A stretch of 64,000 bases of DNA from Roseobacter sp. MH60115 (lineage in GTDB: Bacteria > Pseudomonadota > Alphaproteobacteria > Rhodobacterales > Rhodobacteraceae), in contig NZ_JADOBQ010000003.1 of NCBI RefSeq assembly GCF_015644665.1, forward strand, positions 248,001-312,000, given 5' to 3'. This document shows positions 1 to 9,108 of the stretch, in pieces; position 1 is the first letter of the stretch, and each line of letters opens with the position of its first letter. The translations under genes and the position numbers were made by a program. Below the pieces are notes generated by a model. It was not told the DNA's origin. It worked only from the letters and a program-made list of their open reading frames with translations, and ran no database searches.

Positions 1-160
1 CGAACAGAAACGCATAGCGTCCGGGCATGCCCAGCTTTGGTCCCAGCCAAAGTGCGAGCAGCCACAAGACCATCGTGCCCACGATCACAAGGCTGACCAG
101 CCGCCCCTTGGCGGCCAGCGCGCGCTCGCGCGCCTGCCTGTCCTGATCCTGCGCACTCAT
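1..160 (-). CDS. DUF5337-like small membrane protein, C-terminus cut by window edge
   Basis: The start codon lies at 158-160 and 53 codons are visible before the window ends. The visible protein has a charged N-terminus (MSAQDQDRQARERALAAKGR) followed by one strong membrane helix at about residues 21-40 and the start of a second hydrophobic stretch (RYAFLF). This pattern of a short Arg/Lys-rich head and two helices matches what I recall of the DUF5337 family, which in Rhodobacteraceae sits inside the nuo operon. It is 44 bases downstream of an HHH membrane protein and is probably co-transcribed with the nuo genes. Its function is unknown; a role in complex I assembly is only an inference from position. 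Confidence 0.7.
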   Translation of the reverse strand, partial: MSAQDQDRQARERALAAKGRLVSLVIVGTMVLWLLALWLGPKLGMPGRYAFLF

Positions 161-204
161 GAACGGTCTTGCCTTCCGTCTTTCGCTCTATCGTTTCGTC
201 GCGC

Positions 205-906
205 CTATTCGCCGCTGGCCAGTTTCTTGGCCTGTCCCACCCAGTCGTCCCGTTCGATCCGGCCTTTGAAGCGCAGACGCTCGTCAACCCAGGCGATGTC
301 ATCCTGCGTCAAGCTGGCCACCTGATCAAAATGCCAGATCCCGAGGCTGTTCAGCGTTTCTTCCAGCTTCGGGCCCACACCGCTGATCTTTTTCAGGTCA
401 TCCGCCCCACCCGCGCGGGGTGTATCGGACAAGGCTGCGGGGCGCTCCGCAGTTTCGGTCGCCGGTGCCGCCTTTTTCGCGACTTTCTTCACCGGCTTGG
501 CCACAGATTTGGCTTCCGGCTCCTTTTCGTACTTCCAATCCCCCTTGCGCGCGGACAGCTCTTCCTGACCCGGCAGGCGCTTGGACGGTTTGACCTTCGC
601 CTCCTCCGACGGGCTTGGTGCGACAGCCGGGGCAACCGGGGCGGCCTGAGCCGCGGGTTTTGTGGGGGCTGCCGCAGGCGCATCCGTTGCCTGAGTACGC
701 GGGGCGTTCGGCGCAGACAGCGGACGGCTCATGATCCAACTGATGACCCCGCCAAAGATGACAAAAACCAAGAGCCCGACAAAGGCGCCCTGCATGAAAC
801 TCCATCCGCCCAGAACCCACAGCAGAACGGCCGCCAAGACGCCCCCTGCCAGTGCCACAAGCCAACTCCCCAGAGCCATGCCGATCATTCCGTTATTGTT
901 GTCCAT
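205..906 (-). CDS. Membrane-anchored helix-hairpin-helix protein in nuo operon
   Basis: This 233-residue protein has two N-terminal membrane helices (about 8-30 and 36-58), a long Ala/Pro/Lys-rich linker, and a C-terminal helix-hairpin-helix module from about residue 168 (DDLKKISGVGPKLEETLNSLG onward is recognisable as GVGPKLE-type HHH). The same module ends the neighbouring NuoE, with shared landmarks DDLKKI-GVGPKLE, HFDQ, W-DE/DN, FKGR and D-WV-QA. The gene lies 70 bases after nuoE on the same strand. HHH folds of this kind usually mediate nucleic-acid or protein contacts; here a protein-interaction role around complex I is inferred. No enzyme motif is visible. Confidence 0.8.
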   Translation of the reverse strand: MDNNNGMIGMALGSWLVALAGGVLAAVLLWVLGGWSFMQGAFVGLLVFVIFGGVISWIMSRPLSAPNAPRTQATDAPAAAPTKPAAQAAPVAPAVAPSPSEEAKVKPSKRLPGQEELSARKGDWKYEKEPEAKSVAKPVKKVAKKAAPATETAERPAALSDTPRAGGADDLKKISGVGPKLEETLNSLGIWHFDQVASLTQDDIAWVDERLRFKGRIERDDWVGQAKKLASGE

Positions 907-976
907 CCCGGTACCTTTTTTTCCTGTTTTTCCCTGTCAGTCTCTCACATTATCGGATTTTAACAATTTTGGAAAT

Positions 977-2074
977 TCACGTGGATGCGCCCTCGGCGAG
1001 GCTGCGCGCCTGCGTGACCCAGTTGTCCCGCGTCACGCGGCCCTTGAAGCCCTCCAGGTTGTCATCCACCCAGGCCACTTCCGTCTCCGTCCAGGCAGCG
1101 ATCTGATCAAAGTGGTAAAAGCCCATGGTGTTCAGCAGCTTCTCCAGCTTCGGTCCGACCCCCTTGATTTTCTTCAGATCATCCGCGCCACTGTCCCGTG
1201 CGGCGGAAAGGGCTTGCGGCTTCTCACCCGGGCCCGGGTCTTCCTTTGACGGTGGCTTGGCCTTGGAGGTCTCAGTGGCCTGCTGTTCGGTCACGCCCGT
1301 CCTGTCCGCCGGAGCCCCTTCGGCCGGGCGCGCGTCTTTCGCGGGCTTACCGGATGTATTGGCCGGTTTGCCCTGCCACGGCATCAACAGCGGCACCTCT
1401 GTCCCGTCGATCCGCTTGACGGTGTCGCCGATGTCCACGGCCAGCTGTACGCTCGCATTGTACTGCGTCTTACCGCTGTCATGCTCTTTCAGCGATGTCA
1501 GCCCGTCCAACGGCTCTGCGGCATAGCGCCCGTTCTGCGGGCCCGGCACCGGCACCTTGCCTGCGGCCAGCTCATCAATGAGTTCGCCCATCCGCGCGGC
1601 GGTCAGATCTTCGTAGTAATCTTTGCCGATCTGCGCCATCGGCGCATTGGAGCAGGATCCAAGGCATTCCACCTCTTCCCAAGAAAAATTCCCATCTGCC
1701 GACAGTTCATGAGCATTCGGCGCGATCTTTTCCTTGCAGACAGCGACAAGATCTTCGGCCCCGCAGATCATGCAGGAGGTTGTCCCGCAGACCTGAATAT
1801 GTGCAATCTTACCAACAGGCTGCAGCTGAAACATAAAGTAGAATGTCGCCACTTCCAAAGCGCGAATATAGCTCAACCCCAGCATTGTCGCCACATGCTC
1901 GATGGCAGGACGGCTCAGCCATCCTTCCTGCTCCTGCGCCCGCCAGAGCAGCGGGATGATGGCCGAGGCCTGTCGCCCTTCGGGGTACTTCGTGATCTGG
2001 CCCTCCGCCCAGGCCTGATTATCAGACGTAAAGGCGAAGCTCTCGGGTTGGTCGGGGTGAAGGCGTCTCAGCAT
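977..2074 (-). CDS. nuoE: NADH-quinone oxidoreductase subunit E with C-terminal HHH extension
   Basis: NuoE belongs to the peripheral NADH-dehydrogenase arm of complex I and carries the [2Fe-2S] cluster N1a. Residues 1-190 form the thioredoxin-like NuoE domain with the four cluster ligands Cys96, Cys101, Cys137 and Cys141 (C-x4-C and C-x3-C). At 365 residues it is about twice the length of the minimal subunit: residues about 190-290 are a Pro/Ala/Lys-rich linker and about 295-362 are an HHH module of the GVGPKLE type. Long NuoE forms are known in Rhodobacter relatives. The ATG follows the TAA of the upstream gene directly, so translation is probably coupled. Confidence 0.95.
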   Translation of the reverse strand: MLRRLHPDQPESFAFTSDNQAWAEGQITKYPEGRQASAIIPLLWRAQEQEGWLSRPAIEHVATMLGLSYIRALEVATFYFMFQLQPVGKIAHIQVCGTTSCMICGAEDLVAVCKEKIAPNAHELSADGNFSWEEVECLGSCSNAPMAQIGKDYYEDLTAARMGELIDELAAGKVPVPGPQNGRYAAEPLDGLTSLKEHDSGKTQYNASVQLAVDIGDTVKRIDGTEVPLLMPWQGKPANTSGKPAKDARPAEGAPADRTGVTEQQATETSKAKPPSKEDPGPGEKPQALSAARDSGADDLKKIKGVGPKLEKLLNTMGFYHFDQIAAWTETEVAWVDDNLEGFKGRVTRDNWVTQARSLAEGAST

Positions 2075-2581
2075 TTAACTCTCAAGCTCATCTATGGCGA
2101 CGCAGATTGCGCGCGCGTCCTGAACACCGCGCGTTCCTTCGGCGGCGAAACGGGTGAAGTCATCATCGGAAATCGCGACCTGACACAGGGAAGTGGCAGC
2201 ACCATCCTCGACCAGGATCACGCCGTCGCGAACGTTCTCATACCCCTCCGAGTCGTCGATGAAATCGGTAAAGTCGCGTTTGCCGGAGGAGACGAAACCG
2301 GCATCGAGCACGTCGTAGGGGATGCAGGTGATACTGCTGCCGGTTGCGGGGGTGCCTTGGGCAAAGGCGGCAAAAACCTCGTCACCGACGTCAATCTTGC
2401 AAAAGCTTCCGCCGGTCTCCGTCTCAATGAACACGACATTGTCGCGGATCTTGACGTGGCCTATGGACGCGTCGATCAGTTCGGACATCGTTTCCGCCGA
2501 CGCCACCCCGCCGCTCAGACAGACTGCAGCGCTGGTCAGAACCGTCGTAACCCGTGATCCGGTTTTCGGACTGACGTTCAA
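2075..2581 (-). CDS. Secreted protein with internal duplication, within nuo operon
   Basis: I place the start at a TTG (2579-2581) that overlaps the nuoD stop as TTGA and is preceded by a clear GGGGAGG Shine-Dalgarno; this gives 168 residues with a signal peptide ending near VASA. The mature part consists of two similar modules of about 60 residues, each starting with an (L/F)ID-S-G segment, then V-(I/V)RD-V, two cysteines (SFCKI...TCIP and SLCQV...ICVA) and an F-FA/RFA turn. No known family is recognised. Position between nuoD and nuoE suggests a link to complex I biogenesis, but that is an inference; a periplasmic protein here is unexpected. Confidence 0.75.
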   Translation of the reverse strand: MNVSPKTGSRVTTVLTSAAVCLSGGVASAETMSELIDASIGHVKIRDNVVFIETETGGSFCKIDVGDEVFAAFAQGTPATGSSITCIPYDVLDAGFVSSGKRDFTDFIDDSEGYENVRDGVILVEDGAATSLCQVAISDDDFTRFAAEGTRGVQDARAICVAIDELES

Positions 2582-3804
2582 CGGTCGACCTCCCCGAAGA
2601 CCACGTCCATGGTTCCGATGATCGCCGCCACATCCGCCAGCTGGTGGCCGCGCGACATGTGGTCCATCGCCTGCAGGTGCAGGAAACCCGGCGCGCGCAG
2701 CTTGGCGCGGTAGGGTTTGTTGGTGCCATCGGCCACCAGATACACGCCGAATTCGCCCTTGGGGGCCTCGACGGCGCAATACACCTCGCCCTCAGGCACG
2801 TGGAAGCCTTCGGTGTAGAGTTTGAAGTGGTGGATCAGGCTTTCCATCGAGGTTTTCATGTCAGAGCGGCTCGGCGGGGTGATCTTGCCACGGGCGAGGA
2901 TGTCGCCCTGCCCGTCCGGCGCGCGCAGCTTTTCGATGGCCTGATGGATGATCGAGATCGACTGGCGCATCTCTTCCATGCGCACCAGATAGCGGTCATA
3001 GCAGTCGCCGTTCTTGCCGACGGGGATCTGGAAGTCGAACTCGTCGTAGCATTCATAAGGCTGCGCGCGGCGCAGGTCCCAGGCAAGGCCGGAGCCGCGC
3101 ACCATCACGCCGGAGAAGCCGTATTCCAGGATATCTTCCTCGGTGACAATGCAGATATCCGCGTTGCGCTGCTTGAAGATACGGTTCTCGGTCAGCAGCC
3201 CGTCGATATCGACCATAAAGCCGGTCATGAATTTCTTGGCCCAGGCCTCGATATCGTCGAGCAGCTCTGGCGTGAGGTCCTGATGCACGCCGCCGGGCCG
3301 GAAATAGGCCGCGTGCAGACGCGCGCCGCAGGCCCGCTCATAGAAGATCATCAGCTCTTCGCGTTCCTCGAAGCCCCAAAGCGGCGGGGTCAGCGCGCCC
3401 ACGTCCATCGCCTGCGTGGTGACGTTCAGCAGGTGGTTCAAGACGCGCCCGATCTCGCAGAAGAGCACGCGGATGAGGCTGGCGCGGCGCGGGACTTCGA
3501 CGCCCGTCAGCTTTTCGATGGCCAGACACCAGGCGTGCTCCTGGTTCATCGGCGCCACATAGTCGAGCCGGTCGAAATAGGGCAGGTTCTGCAGGTAGGT
3601 CCGGCTTTCCATCAGCTTTTCGGTGCCGCGGTGCAACAGGCCGATGTGCGGATCGCAGCGCTCGACGATCTCGCCGTCCAGCTCCAGCACCAGCCGCAGC
3701 ACGCCATGCGCGGCCGGGTGTTGCGGCCCGAAATTGATGTTGAAGTTGCGGATTTTCTGTTCGCCCGTGAGGGCGTCTTCGAAACCTTTGGTGCCGTCCA
3801 TCAT
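2578..3804 (-). CDS. nuoD: NADH-quinone oxidoreductase subunit D
   Basis: NuoD is the 49-kDa-type subunit that forms the quinone-binding cavity of complex I with NuoB. The 408-residue protein shows the family landmarks [13 protein letters not shown] near residue 27, [22 protein letters not shown], the [15 protein letters not shown] stretch, and the C-terminal [20 protein letters not shown] end. Length is normal for a separate (not NuoC-fused) NuoD. The first of two ATGs (3802-3804) overlaps the stop of a 43-codon reading frame by four bases, and the gene's own stop overlaps the TTG start of the next gene, so translation is coupled on both sides. Confidence 0.97.
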   Translation of the reverse strand: MMDGTKGFEDALTGEQKIRNFNINFGPQHPAAHGVLRLVLELDGEIVERCDPHIGLLHRGTEKLMESRTYLQNLPYFDRLDYVAPMNQEHAWCLAIEKLTGVEVPRRASLIRVLFCEIGRVLNHLLNVTTQAMDVGALTPPLWGFEEREELMIFYERACGARLHAAYFRPGGVHQDLTPELLDDIEAWAKKFMTGFMVDIDGLLTENRIFKQRNADICIVTEEDILEYGFSGVMVRGSGLAWDLRRAQPYECYDEFDFQIPVGKNGDCYDRYLVRMEEMRQSISIIHQAIEKLRAPDGQGDILARGKITPPSRSDMKTSMESLIHHFKLYTEGFHVPEGEVYCAVEAPKGEFGVYLVADGTNKPYRAKLRAPGFLHLQAMDHMSRGHQLADVAAIIGTMDVVFGEVDR

Positions 3805-3932
3805 CGTGTTACCTCACCAGAAGTTAGTAGGATATTTCCTACCATGAAGTGTTTTTTAAAAAGAGGCATCGCCCCTGCAAGTAGTAAAACTGCCGCTGCT
3901 AGCTCCAGCACTTCCGTCAAAAACGGGATCAT
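3801..3932 (-). CDS. Possible 43-aa hydrophobic peptide between nuo genes
   Basis: A 43-codon frame starts at an ATG that overlaps the stop of the preceding 57-aa gene by one base (TGATG) and ends with a TGA that overlaps the nuoD ATG (ATGA). The peptide is hydrophobic at residues 5-22 ([16 protein letters not shown]) and then basic. Its codons are unusually AT-rich (TTT, AAA, CTA, ACT) compared with all neighbours, and it contains an imperfect palindrome at 3828-3843 (GTAGGATATTTCCTAC). The stop/start overlaps argue that ribosomes pass through it; the odd composition argues that it may be only a spacer. No family is recognised. Confidence 0.45.
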   Translation of the reverse strand: MIPFLTEVLELAAAVLLLAGAMPLFKKHFMVGNILLTSGEVTR

Positions 3933-4105
3933 CAGCGCTTCTCCAGCTCTTGCAGCTTCAGACCCATCCACCACAGCAGAGCAATGGTGCCCAGTGGGAT
4001 CAGGCAGGCCACCGCCCAGTATTTGTTGATGCCGAAAAACGGCAGCAGCTTGATCATCGGGATCGCTGTCAGGGCCGAGAGGATCAGCCACCACATGCCG
4101 TCCAT
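3932..4105 (-). CDS. 57-aa two-helix membrane protein in nuo operon
   Basis: Reading on the minus strand from the ATG at 4103-4105 gives a 57-residue protein beginning [19 protein letters not shown] with two membrane helices (about residues 4-23 and 29-48) and a charged tail (KLQELEKR). The ATG shares one base with the nuoC stop codon (TAATG), so it is translationally coupled to nuoC. Small unassigned membrane genes between nuo genes are known in Rhodobacteraceae. No catalytic residues are visible; a structural or assembly role near complex I is inferred from position only. Confidence 0.7.
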   Translation of the reverse strand: MDGMWWLILSALTAIPMIKLLPFFGINKYWAVACLIPLGTIALLWWMGLKLQELEKR

Positions 4106-4710
4106 TACTTGGCCTCCTGCTTTTCATCTCCCGGCAGGATGTATTCCGCGCCCTCCCAAGGGCTCATGAAATCGAACTGCCGGTATTCCTGCACGAGGCT
4201 GACGGGTTCGTAGACCACGCGCTTTTGTGCCTCATCATAGCGGACTTCGGTGTAGCCAGTGGTCGGGAAATCCTTGCGCAGCGGGTAGCCGCGGAAGCCA
4301 TAATCCGTGAGGATGCGCCGCAGATCCGGGTGGCCGGAGAAGAGGATGCCGAACATGTCAAACACCTCACGCTCGAACCAGTTGGCCGAAGGATGCACCG
4401 AGATGATCGAAGGCACCATGGCATCCTCGCGGATGCTCACCCGCAGGCGGATGCGGTGGTTCTGGTACATCGACAGCAGGTGATAGACCACGTCGAACCG
4501 CTTGGCGCGGCCGGTGTAATCCACCGCCGTGATGTCCACCAGCGAGGAGAACTGACAGGTCGCGTCGGCCTTCAGAAATTCCACCAGGCCAGTAATGTTC
4601 GAGGGCGTCACGTCAAGGTTCAGCTCGCCATGGGTCACGTCCCAGGCCAGCACACAATCGGTGCGTTTGGCCTCGATATACGCGCCCAGTTCTTTCAATG
4701 CGTCAGACAT
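4105..4710 (-). CDS. nuoC: NADH-quinone oxidoreductase subunit C
   Basis: NuoC is the 30-kDa-type subunit of the complex I connecting module. The 201-residue protein shows the family signature around residues 110-160 ([20 protein letters not shown], then [19 protein letters not shown]). Length is standard for a stand-alone NuoC. A GAGGAGG ribosome site sits in the nine-base gap after the nuoB stop, overlapping that stop codon. Order nuoA-B-C is conserved. Confidence 0.97.
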   Translation of the reverse strand: MSDALKELGAYIEAKRTDCVLAWDVTHGELNLDVTPSNITGLVEFLKADATCQFSSLVDITAVDYTGRAKRFDVVYHLLSMYQNHRIRLRVSIREDAMVPSIISVHPSANWFEREVFDMFGILFSGHPDLRRILTDYGFRGYPLRKDFPTTGYTEVRYDEAQKRVVYEPVSLVQEYRQFDFMSPWEGAEYILPGDEKQEAK

Positions 4711-4719
4711 GGGGCCTCC

Positions 4720-5609
<890 letters not shown>

Positions 5610-5915
5610 GGGTTGGCTCCTTTTGTCTGCTCTGACGCGCGACACGCCATGCTGCCCCGCAGCGATTGGGGCTGCAAAGGGTTTACGCCGCTCCTCCGGC
5701 AGGGTCAACAGATGCCGCCCCGGAAAACCCCTTGATTTGGTTGCATTCCGGCGAGCGGCGTTAGCGCTGTCATTGTGCGTATTTCCGCTCAAAAAGCCAG
5801 TGCAACCGGACATATGTGATCTGATGTCACACCCGGGGCGTAAACTGTTTCTACGATAGGGAAACAAGGCCGGACTGGCCTTGATCAAAAACGACCAACA
5901 TCAAAAGGACAGACC
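5610..5915. other. Divergent intergenic region nuoA / fasciclin gene
   Basis: This 306-base gap separates the divergent nuoA and fasciclin genes and holds no convincing reading frame. It contains the candidate nuo promoter and, close to the fasciclin gene, a perfect inverted repeat AAGGCC-GGACT-GGCCTT at 5866-5882 that could bind a dimeric regulator. Nothing else could be assigned. Confidence 0.6.
5680..5708 (-). promoter_or_regulatory. Candidate sigma-70 promoter of the nuo operon
   Basis: On the minus strand TTGACC (5703-5708) and TAAACC (5680-5685) are separated by exactly 17 bases, close to the housekeeping -35/-10 pattern. Transcription would start near 5673 and give a leader of about 65 bases before nuoA. 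The -10 box is imperfect, so this is a prediction. Confidence 0.45.
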
Positions 5916-6422
5916 ATGAACAGACGTTCCGCCCTCAAAGCGACCATCGCCGCTGGCGCTCTCGCTGCCCTCACCGCCTGTGCCCCCGCACAACAGGGCA
6001 GCGACATCGTCGATATCGCCGCCGCAAATGGCAACTTCAACACGCTGGTCGCCGCCGTTCAGGCCGCAGGTCTGGAAGACACGCTGCGCAGCCCCGGCCC
6101 CTTCACGGTCTTTGCACCCACGGATGCGGCCTTTGCCGCGCTGCCTGCAGGCACGGTTGAGAGCCTGCTGCTGCCGGAGAACAAGGATCAATTGGTCAGC
6201 ATCCTGACCTACCACGTGCTGCCCGGCGCCGTGCAGTCCGGTGATGTGCTGGGCTCGGTGACCAATGTGGCAACCGTGCAGGGTCAGACCGTGCGCGTCG
6301 ATGGCACGGGTGGCAAATTCGCGGCAGCGGTGCGGGTGAACGATGCCAATGTGACAACGGCAGACATCCTTGCCACCAACGGCGTGATCCACGTCATCGA
6401 CAAGGTGCTGCTGCCGCAATAA
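5916..6422 (+). CDS. Fasciclin (FAS1) domain lipoprotein
   Basis: The 168-residue protein starts with a lipoprotein signal (NRRSALK..., lipobox LTAC with Cys22) followed by one FAS1 domain covering about residues 30-167. The domain landmarks are present: the FNTLVAAV start, [16 protein letters not shown] (H1 region), the YHVLPG segment, and the closing [13 protein letters not shown] (H2 region). Such single-FAS1 proteins are exported, probably cell-surface or periplasmic adhesion or binding proteins; a specific ligand is not known. The twin arginine near the start could also allow Tat export. AAGGACA lies before the ATG, and a strong terminator follows the gene, so it appears monocistronic. 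Confidence 0.92.
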   Translation: MNRRSALKATIAAGALAALTACAPAQQGSDIVDIAAANGNFNTLVAAVQAAGLEDTLRSPGPFTVFAPTDAAFAALPAGTVESLLLPENKDQLVSILTYHVLPGAVQSGDVLGSVTNVATVQGQTVRVDGTGGKFAAAVRVNDANVTTADILATNGVIHVIDKVLLPQ

Positions 6423-6448
6423 TCCGGGCGCAGCCCCGCAGACCTTGA

Positions 6449-6477
6449 AACCCGCCATATGCATCTGGCGGGTTTTC
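6449..6477 (+). terminator. Rho-independent terminator after fasciclin gene
   Basis: A perfect nine-base stem AACCCGCCA / TGGCGGGTT with an eight-base loop is followed by TTT, directly downstream of the fasciclin stop codon. Confidence 0.85.
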
Positions 6478-6619
6478 CTGTATCGATGCGGCTTTGCCGG
6501 GACAAACCAGCCTTCATGCACAAGGCGAGGCATCGACCACTAACGGCCCAGAACGCACCTTTTTTGATTGATGTCCGTTTGGCGTGGAGTATGGTCATTT
6601 TCAAGCTCTGACCCTGTCC

Positions 6620-7429
6620 ATGGAATGCATATCTCCGGTGAACGAAATTGCTTGTGCGGGACCTGAAACCGCCACCGATACGGTGAACATCTACCATAGT
6701 CGCGCCGACAACGTGGGAGACAGGATGTGCGGCCCCGCGCAGTTTTTCTGGCCGGACCGCGTTACCAATGTCACCTTCGCCTATGAGCTTACGGCCCCCG
6801 AGAACGCGATTGTGGGCGGCGGCCAGGTTTTTGGCCAAACCAACGACTTATCCAGGAAGTGGGTGGAGAACCCAACCGGCGCCCTGGTGGCCTGGGGCGT
6901 TGCCGTGCCGCAGAAAGGCAAGGATGACGCCCTTGTGCGAGACGTCTCTTCCAGATTTGGCTTGTTCGGCACCCGGAATTTCGAATGGCATGACGAGCTG
7001 GCCTTCGTGCCCTGTGCAAGCTGCATGTCACCGGCCTTCGACAACGCCCCGGCGCCGACACATGAATTCGTCATGTATATACATCAGAAAAAGACGCCTG
7101 CATTGACCGAGCGGGATGGTGTGCCGTTCATGACCAACAAGAACCAGGAGATGAAAGCGGTTGTGGACTTTCTTGCATCGGGCGAAACGGTTGTGACAAG
7201 CTCATACCATGGCGTCTACTGGGCACAATTGCTTGGCCGTAAAGTCGTTTGCGTGCCCTACAGCCAAAAGTTTTCAACACTTCAGCACAAGCCGTTCCTT
7301 GCGAAGGAGGCGGCATGGACATCGGCGCTCGGGCTTGCAAGCCGGACAGAGCCGCTGTTGGATGAATACAGAGAAATCAACAGGAAGTTTGCCGTGAAGG
7401 TTGCGGAACTGCTGGACCTGGATGGATAG
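6620..7429 (+). CDS. Polysaccharide pyruvyl transferase-like protein
   Basis: The protein has the layout of the polysaccharide pyruvyl transferase family: an N-terminal NIYHSRADNVGDRMCGPAQFF segment with the N-x-GD motif, a GGGQVFG loop, and a C-terminal VVTSSYHGVYWAQLLGRKVVCVPY segment corresponding to the family's S-x-x-HG/HA nucleotide-side motif. Such enzymes transfer pyruvate (from PEP) to surface polysaccharides, but related folds do other chemistry. The ATG at 6620 gives 269 residues; a GTG at 6584 would add 12. A weak promoter-like pair (TTGATG, 16 bases, TATGGT at 6568-6595) would fit the later start. It overlaps the next gene by eight bases. Substrate unknown. Confidence 0.7.
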   Translation: MECISPVNEIACAGPETATDTVNIYHSRADNVGDRMCGPAQFFWPDRVTNVTFAYELTAPENAIVGGGQVFGQTNDLSRKWVENPTGALVAWGVAVPQKGKDDALVRDVSSRFGLFGTRNFEWHDELAFVPCASCMSPAFDNAPAPTHEFVMYIHQKKTPALTERDGVPFMTNKNQEMKAVVDFLASGETVVTSSYHGVYWAQLLGRKVVCVPYSQKFSTLQHKPFLAKEAAWTSALGLASRTEPLLDEYREINRKFAVKVAELLDLDG

Positions 7430-8990
7430 TCTGATCGCCCCAAAGAATGTGCTGGTACATATAGGACCGCACCAGACCGGCTCCGCGGCGATCCGGAACA
7501 GCCTGACATCCATGGTCGAGGAGTTGGAGAGCGCGGACGCATTCTACCTGCACTCACCTGATACCCGCGCATCGGCCCTGGACCTGGCAAACGAACGATT
7601 TGAGCAGGCAGAAGCCGGGCTTACCGGTATCTGCAAGACCATTGGTCGCCTGCTGCAAAAGAACGTCATATTGAGCCATGAAGACTTCAGTGGAGAACTC
7701 ATCGGACGGTCGAACAACCGCGCGGTCTACCCGACACTGACCAAAAACCTGCGGATTCTGCACAGAAGCCTGCGCCCTCACGCGGTCACATTCGTCTTTT
7801 TCCGGCGCAATGAGGCGGATTGGCTCAAGAGCTGCTATCAGCAGCACCGGAAGTATCGCGCCAGATTTGACAGCTTCGAGGCGTTTTCAGAGCGCTTTGG
7901 CGCGGGGTTGTCCTGGCCCGCCATTCTGGAAAAACCCAAAGACGTGTTTGGGGAAAATCTCGTCGTGCTGGATTGCGAAGGGGATCCCCGATCAGAGGTG
8001 ATGAAACTGATCGGCGTGCTGTCGCGCGAGGCGCTGCCGGACACCGACACTCTGTTGTTCGAGGATCAGAACCCATCACCACATGCCGACCGGATCGCGC
8101 AGCGTGAGAGGACGAATGAGATTGCTGACTCCCACCCTGGCGCCGTTTCAGATTCTCTCCTCGCCGACGACACACCGCCTGCGTCCGACGCGTGGTGTTC
8201 GGCATGGCCCCCGAGCAAGAGCGACACGGTGTCTTGCACCCTGCCCGCTCTGTTACGGCGCACCAATGCCCGTGTGCGGACACAAGACGCAGAGGACATC
8301 CTGCCGCCGGTCACTGTCGATCTGGAGCAGCTTGCACAGGAACACCTGCCGCGCGACGTCGAGATGCCCAACCTGCGCCGCGTGGATATTCGCCATCAAT
8401 CCACCCTGCTGGACTATCGCCTGCGCGGCAAATCCCGTCTGCACCACTTGACCAGCCTGGTCATCAGCTATCTGCGCCGGGATACGCCGCATACCGAAAA
8501 GGCCCGCACGCTCTTTCACCGGATCTGGCGGGAACAAGGATCAGTGCTGGTCAAGGAAATGTCCGTGCGGTGGCTGATTTCGACCCTGCAGACCTTCCTC
8601 GACCACGGCGAAAACGAAGCGCAAAGATCCATCGGCATGGCCGGCTACTTCTATGGAAACATGATGAAAATCTACGAAGGAGAGCGCGCCATCGAAGGTC
8701 TGGAGCAGGATGCGACCTACGCACAGGTCAAGCCGAACACCAAAAACCACTTCAAGGGCTTGGACAGGTACACTGTCGGCGGCACCGATCTCATGCTGAA
8801 TACCAATGCATTGGCCCTGGAAATCGCCCTGCGCGACGAGGTGGCCGGTCTGGTGCTGCAGGAGTTCCTGTTGCGCGTCAAGACGTCGGAAAATGTATTC
8901 TCCCGCCACGACAGAACGCGCCGGGACAAAGGTATTTCGATCTCAGGGTTCAAAGATGCCTGGACGTTTTTTGAGCCTTGGGAAGATTGA
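7422..8990 (+). CDS. Sulfotransferase-like N-terminus joined to unknown C-terminal domain
   Basis: The start at ATG 7422 overlaps the upstream gene and gives 522 residues. The first approximately 220 residues resemble sulfotransferase-family proteins: VLVHIGPHQTGSAAIRNSL matches the HIGxxKTGT-type PAPS-binding loop (with Gln-Thr-Gly-Ser), and FVFFRRNEADWLKSCYQQ resembles the 3'-phosphate-binding arginine region. A low-complexity joint (about 230-290) leads to a helical C-terminal region (about 310-520) rich in charged and aromatic residues that I do not recognise. Coupled with the pyruvyl-transferase-like gene, it probably modifies a surface glycan, but this is inference. The protein could be a natural fusion. 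Confidence 0.6.
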   Translation: MDSLIAPKNVLVHIGPHQTGSAAIRNSLTSMVEELESADAFYLHSPDTRASALDLANERFEQAEAGLTGICKTIGRLLQKNVILSHEDFSGELIGRSNNRAVYPTLTKNLRILHRSLRPHAVTFVFFRRNEADWLKSCYQQHRKYRARFDSFEAFSERFGAGLSWPAILEKPKDVFGENLVVLDCEGDPRSEVMKLIGVLSREALPDTDTLLFEDQNPSPHADRIAQRERTNEIADSHPGAVSDSLLADDTPPASDAWCSAWPPSKSDTVSCTLPALLRRTNARVRTQDAEDILPPVTVDLEQLAQEHLPRDVEMPNLRRVDIRHQSTLLDYRLRGKSRLHHLTSLVISYLRRDTPHTEKARTLFHRIWREQGSVLVKEMSVRWLISTLQTFLDHGENEAQRSIGMAGYFYGNMMKIYEGERAIEGLEQDATYAQVKPNTKNHFKGLDRYTVGGTDLMLNTNALALEIALRDEVAGLVLQEFLLRVKTSENVFSRHDRTRRDKGISISGFKDAWTFFEPWED

Positions 8991-9108
8991 GCGGAACGGG
9001 CCGGTCTGACCCTCCGAGAGCGAGGGCTGGGAGCAGGTGTCAATTTGCATCCGAACTCTCCGGTGGACAGTCGCATCTCTTGCGTCAGGCACAGCGGAGT
9101 TTTGAGGT

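Noticed and set aside
2075-2581. DUF5333 assignment for the nuoD-nuoE intergenic protein
   Set aside because: Family members I recall have a different sequence; only the operon position is similar.
6584-6619. GTG start for the pyruvyl-transferase-like gene
   Set aside because: The extra 12 residues overlap a promoter-like -10 box and lack family character; kept only as an alternative.
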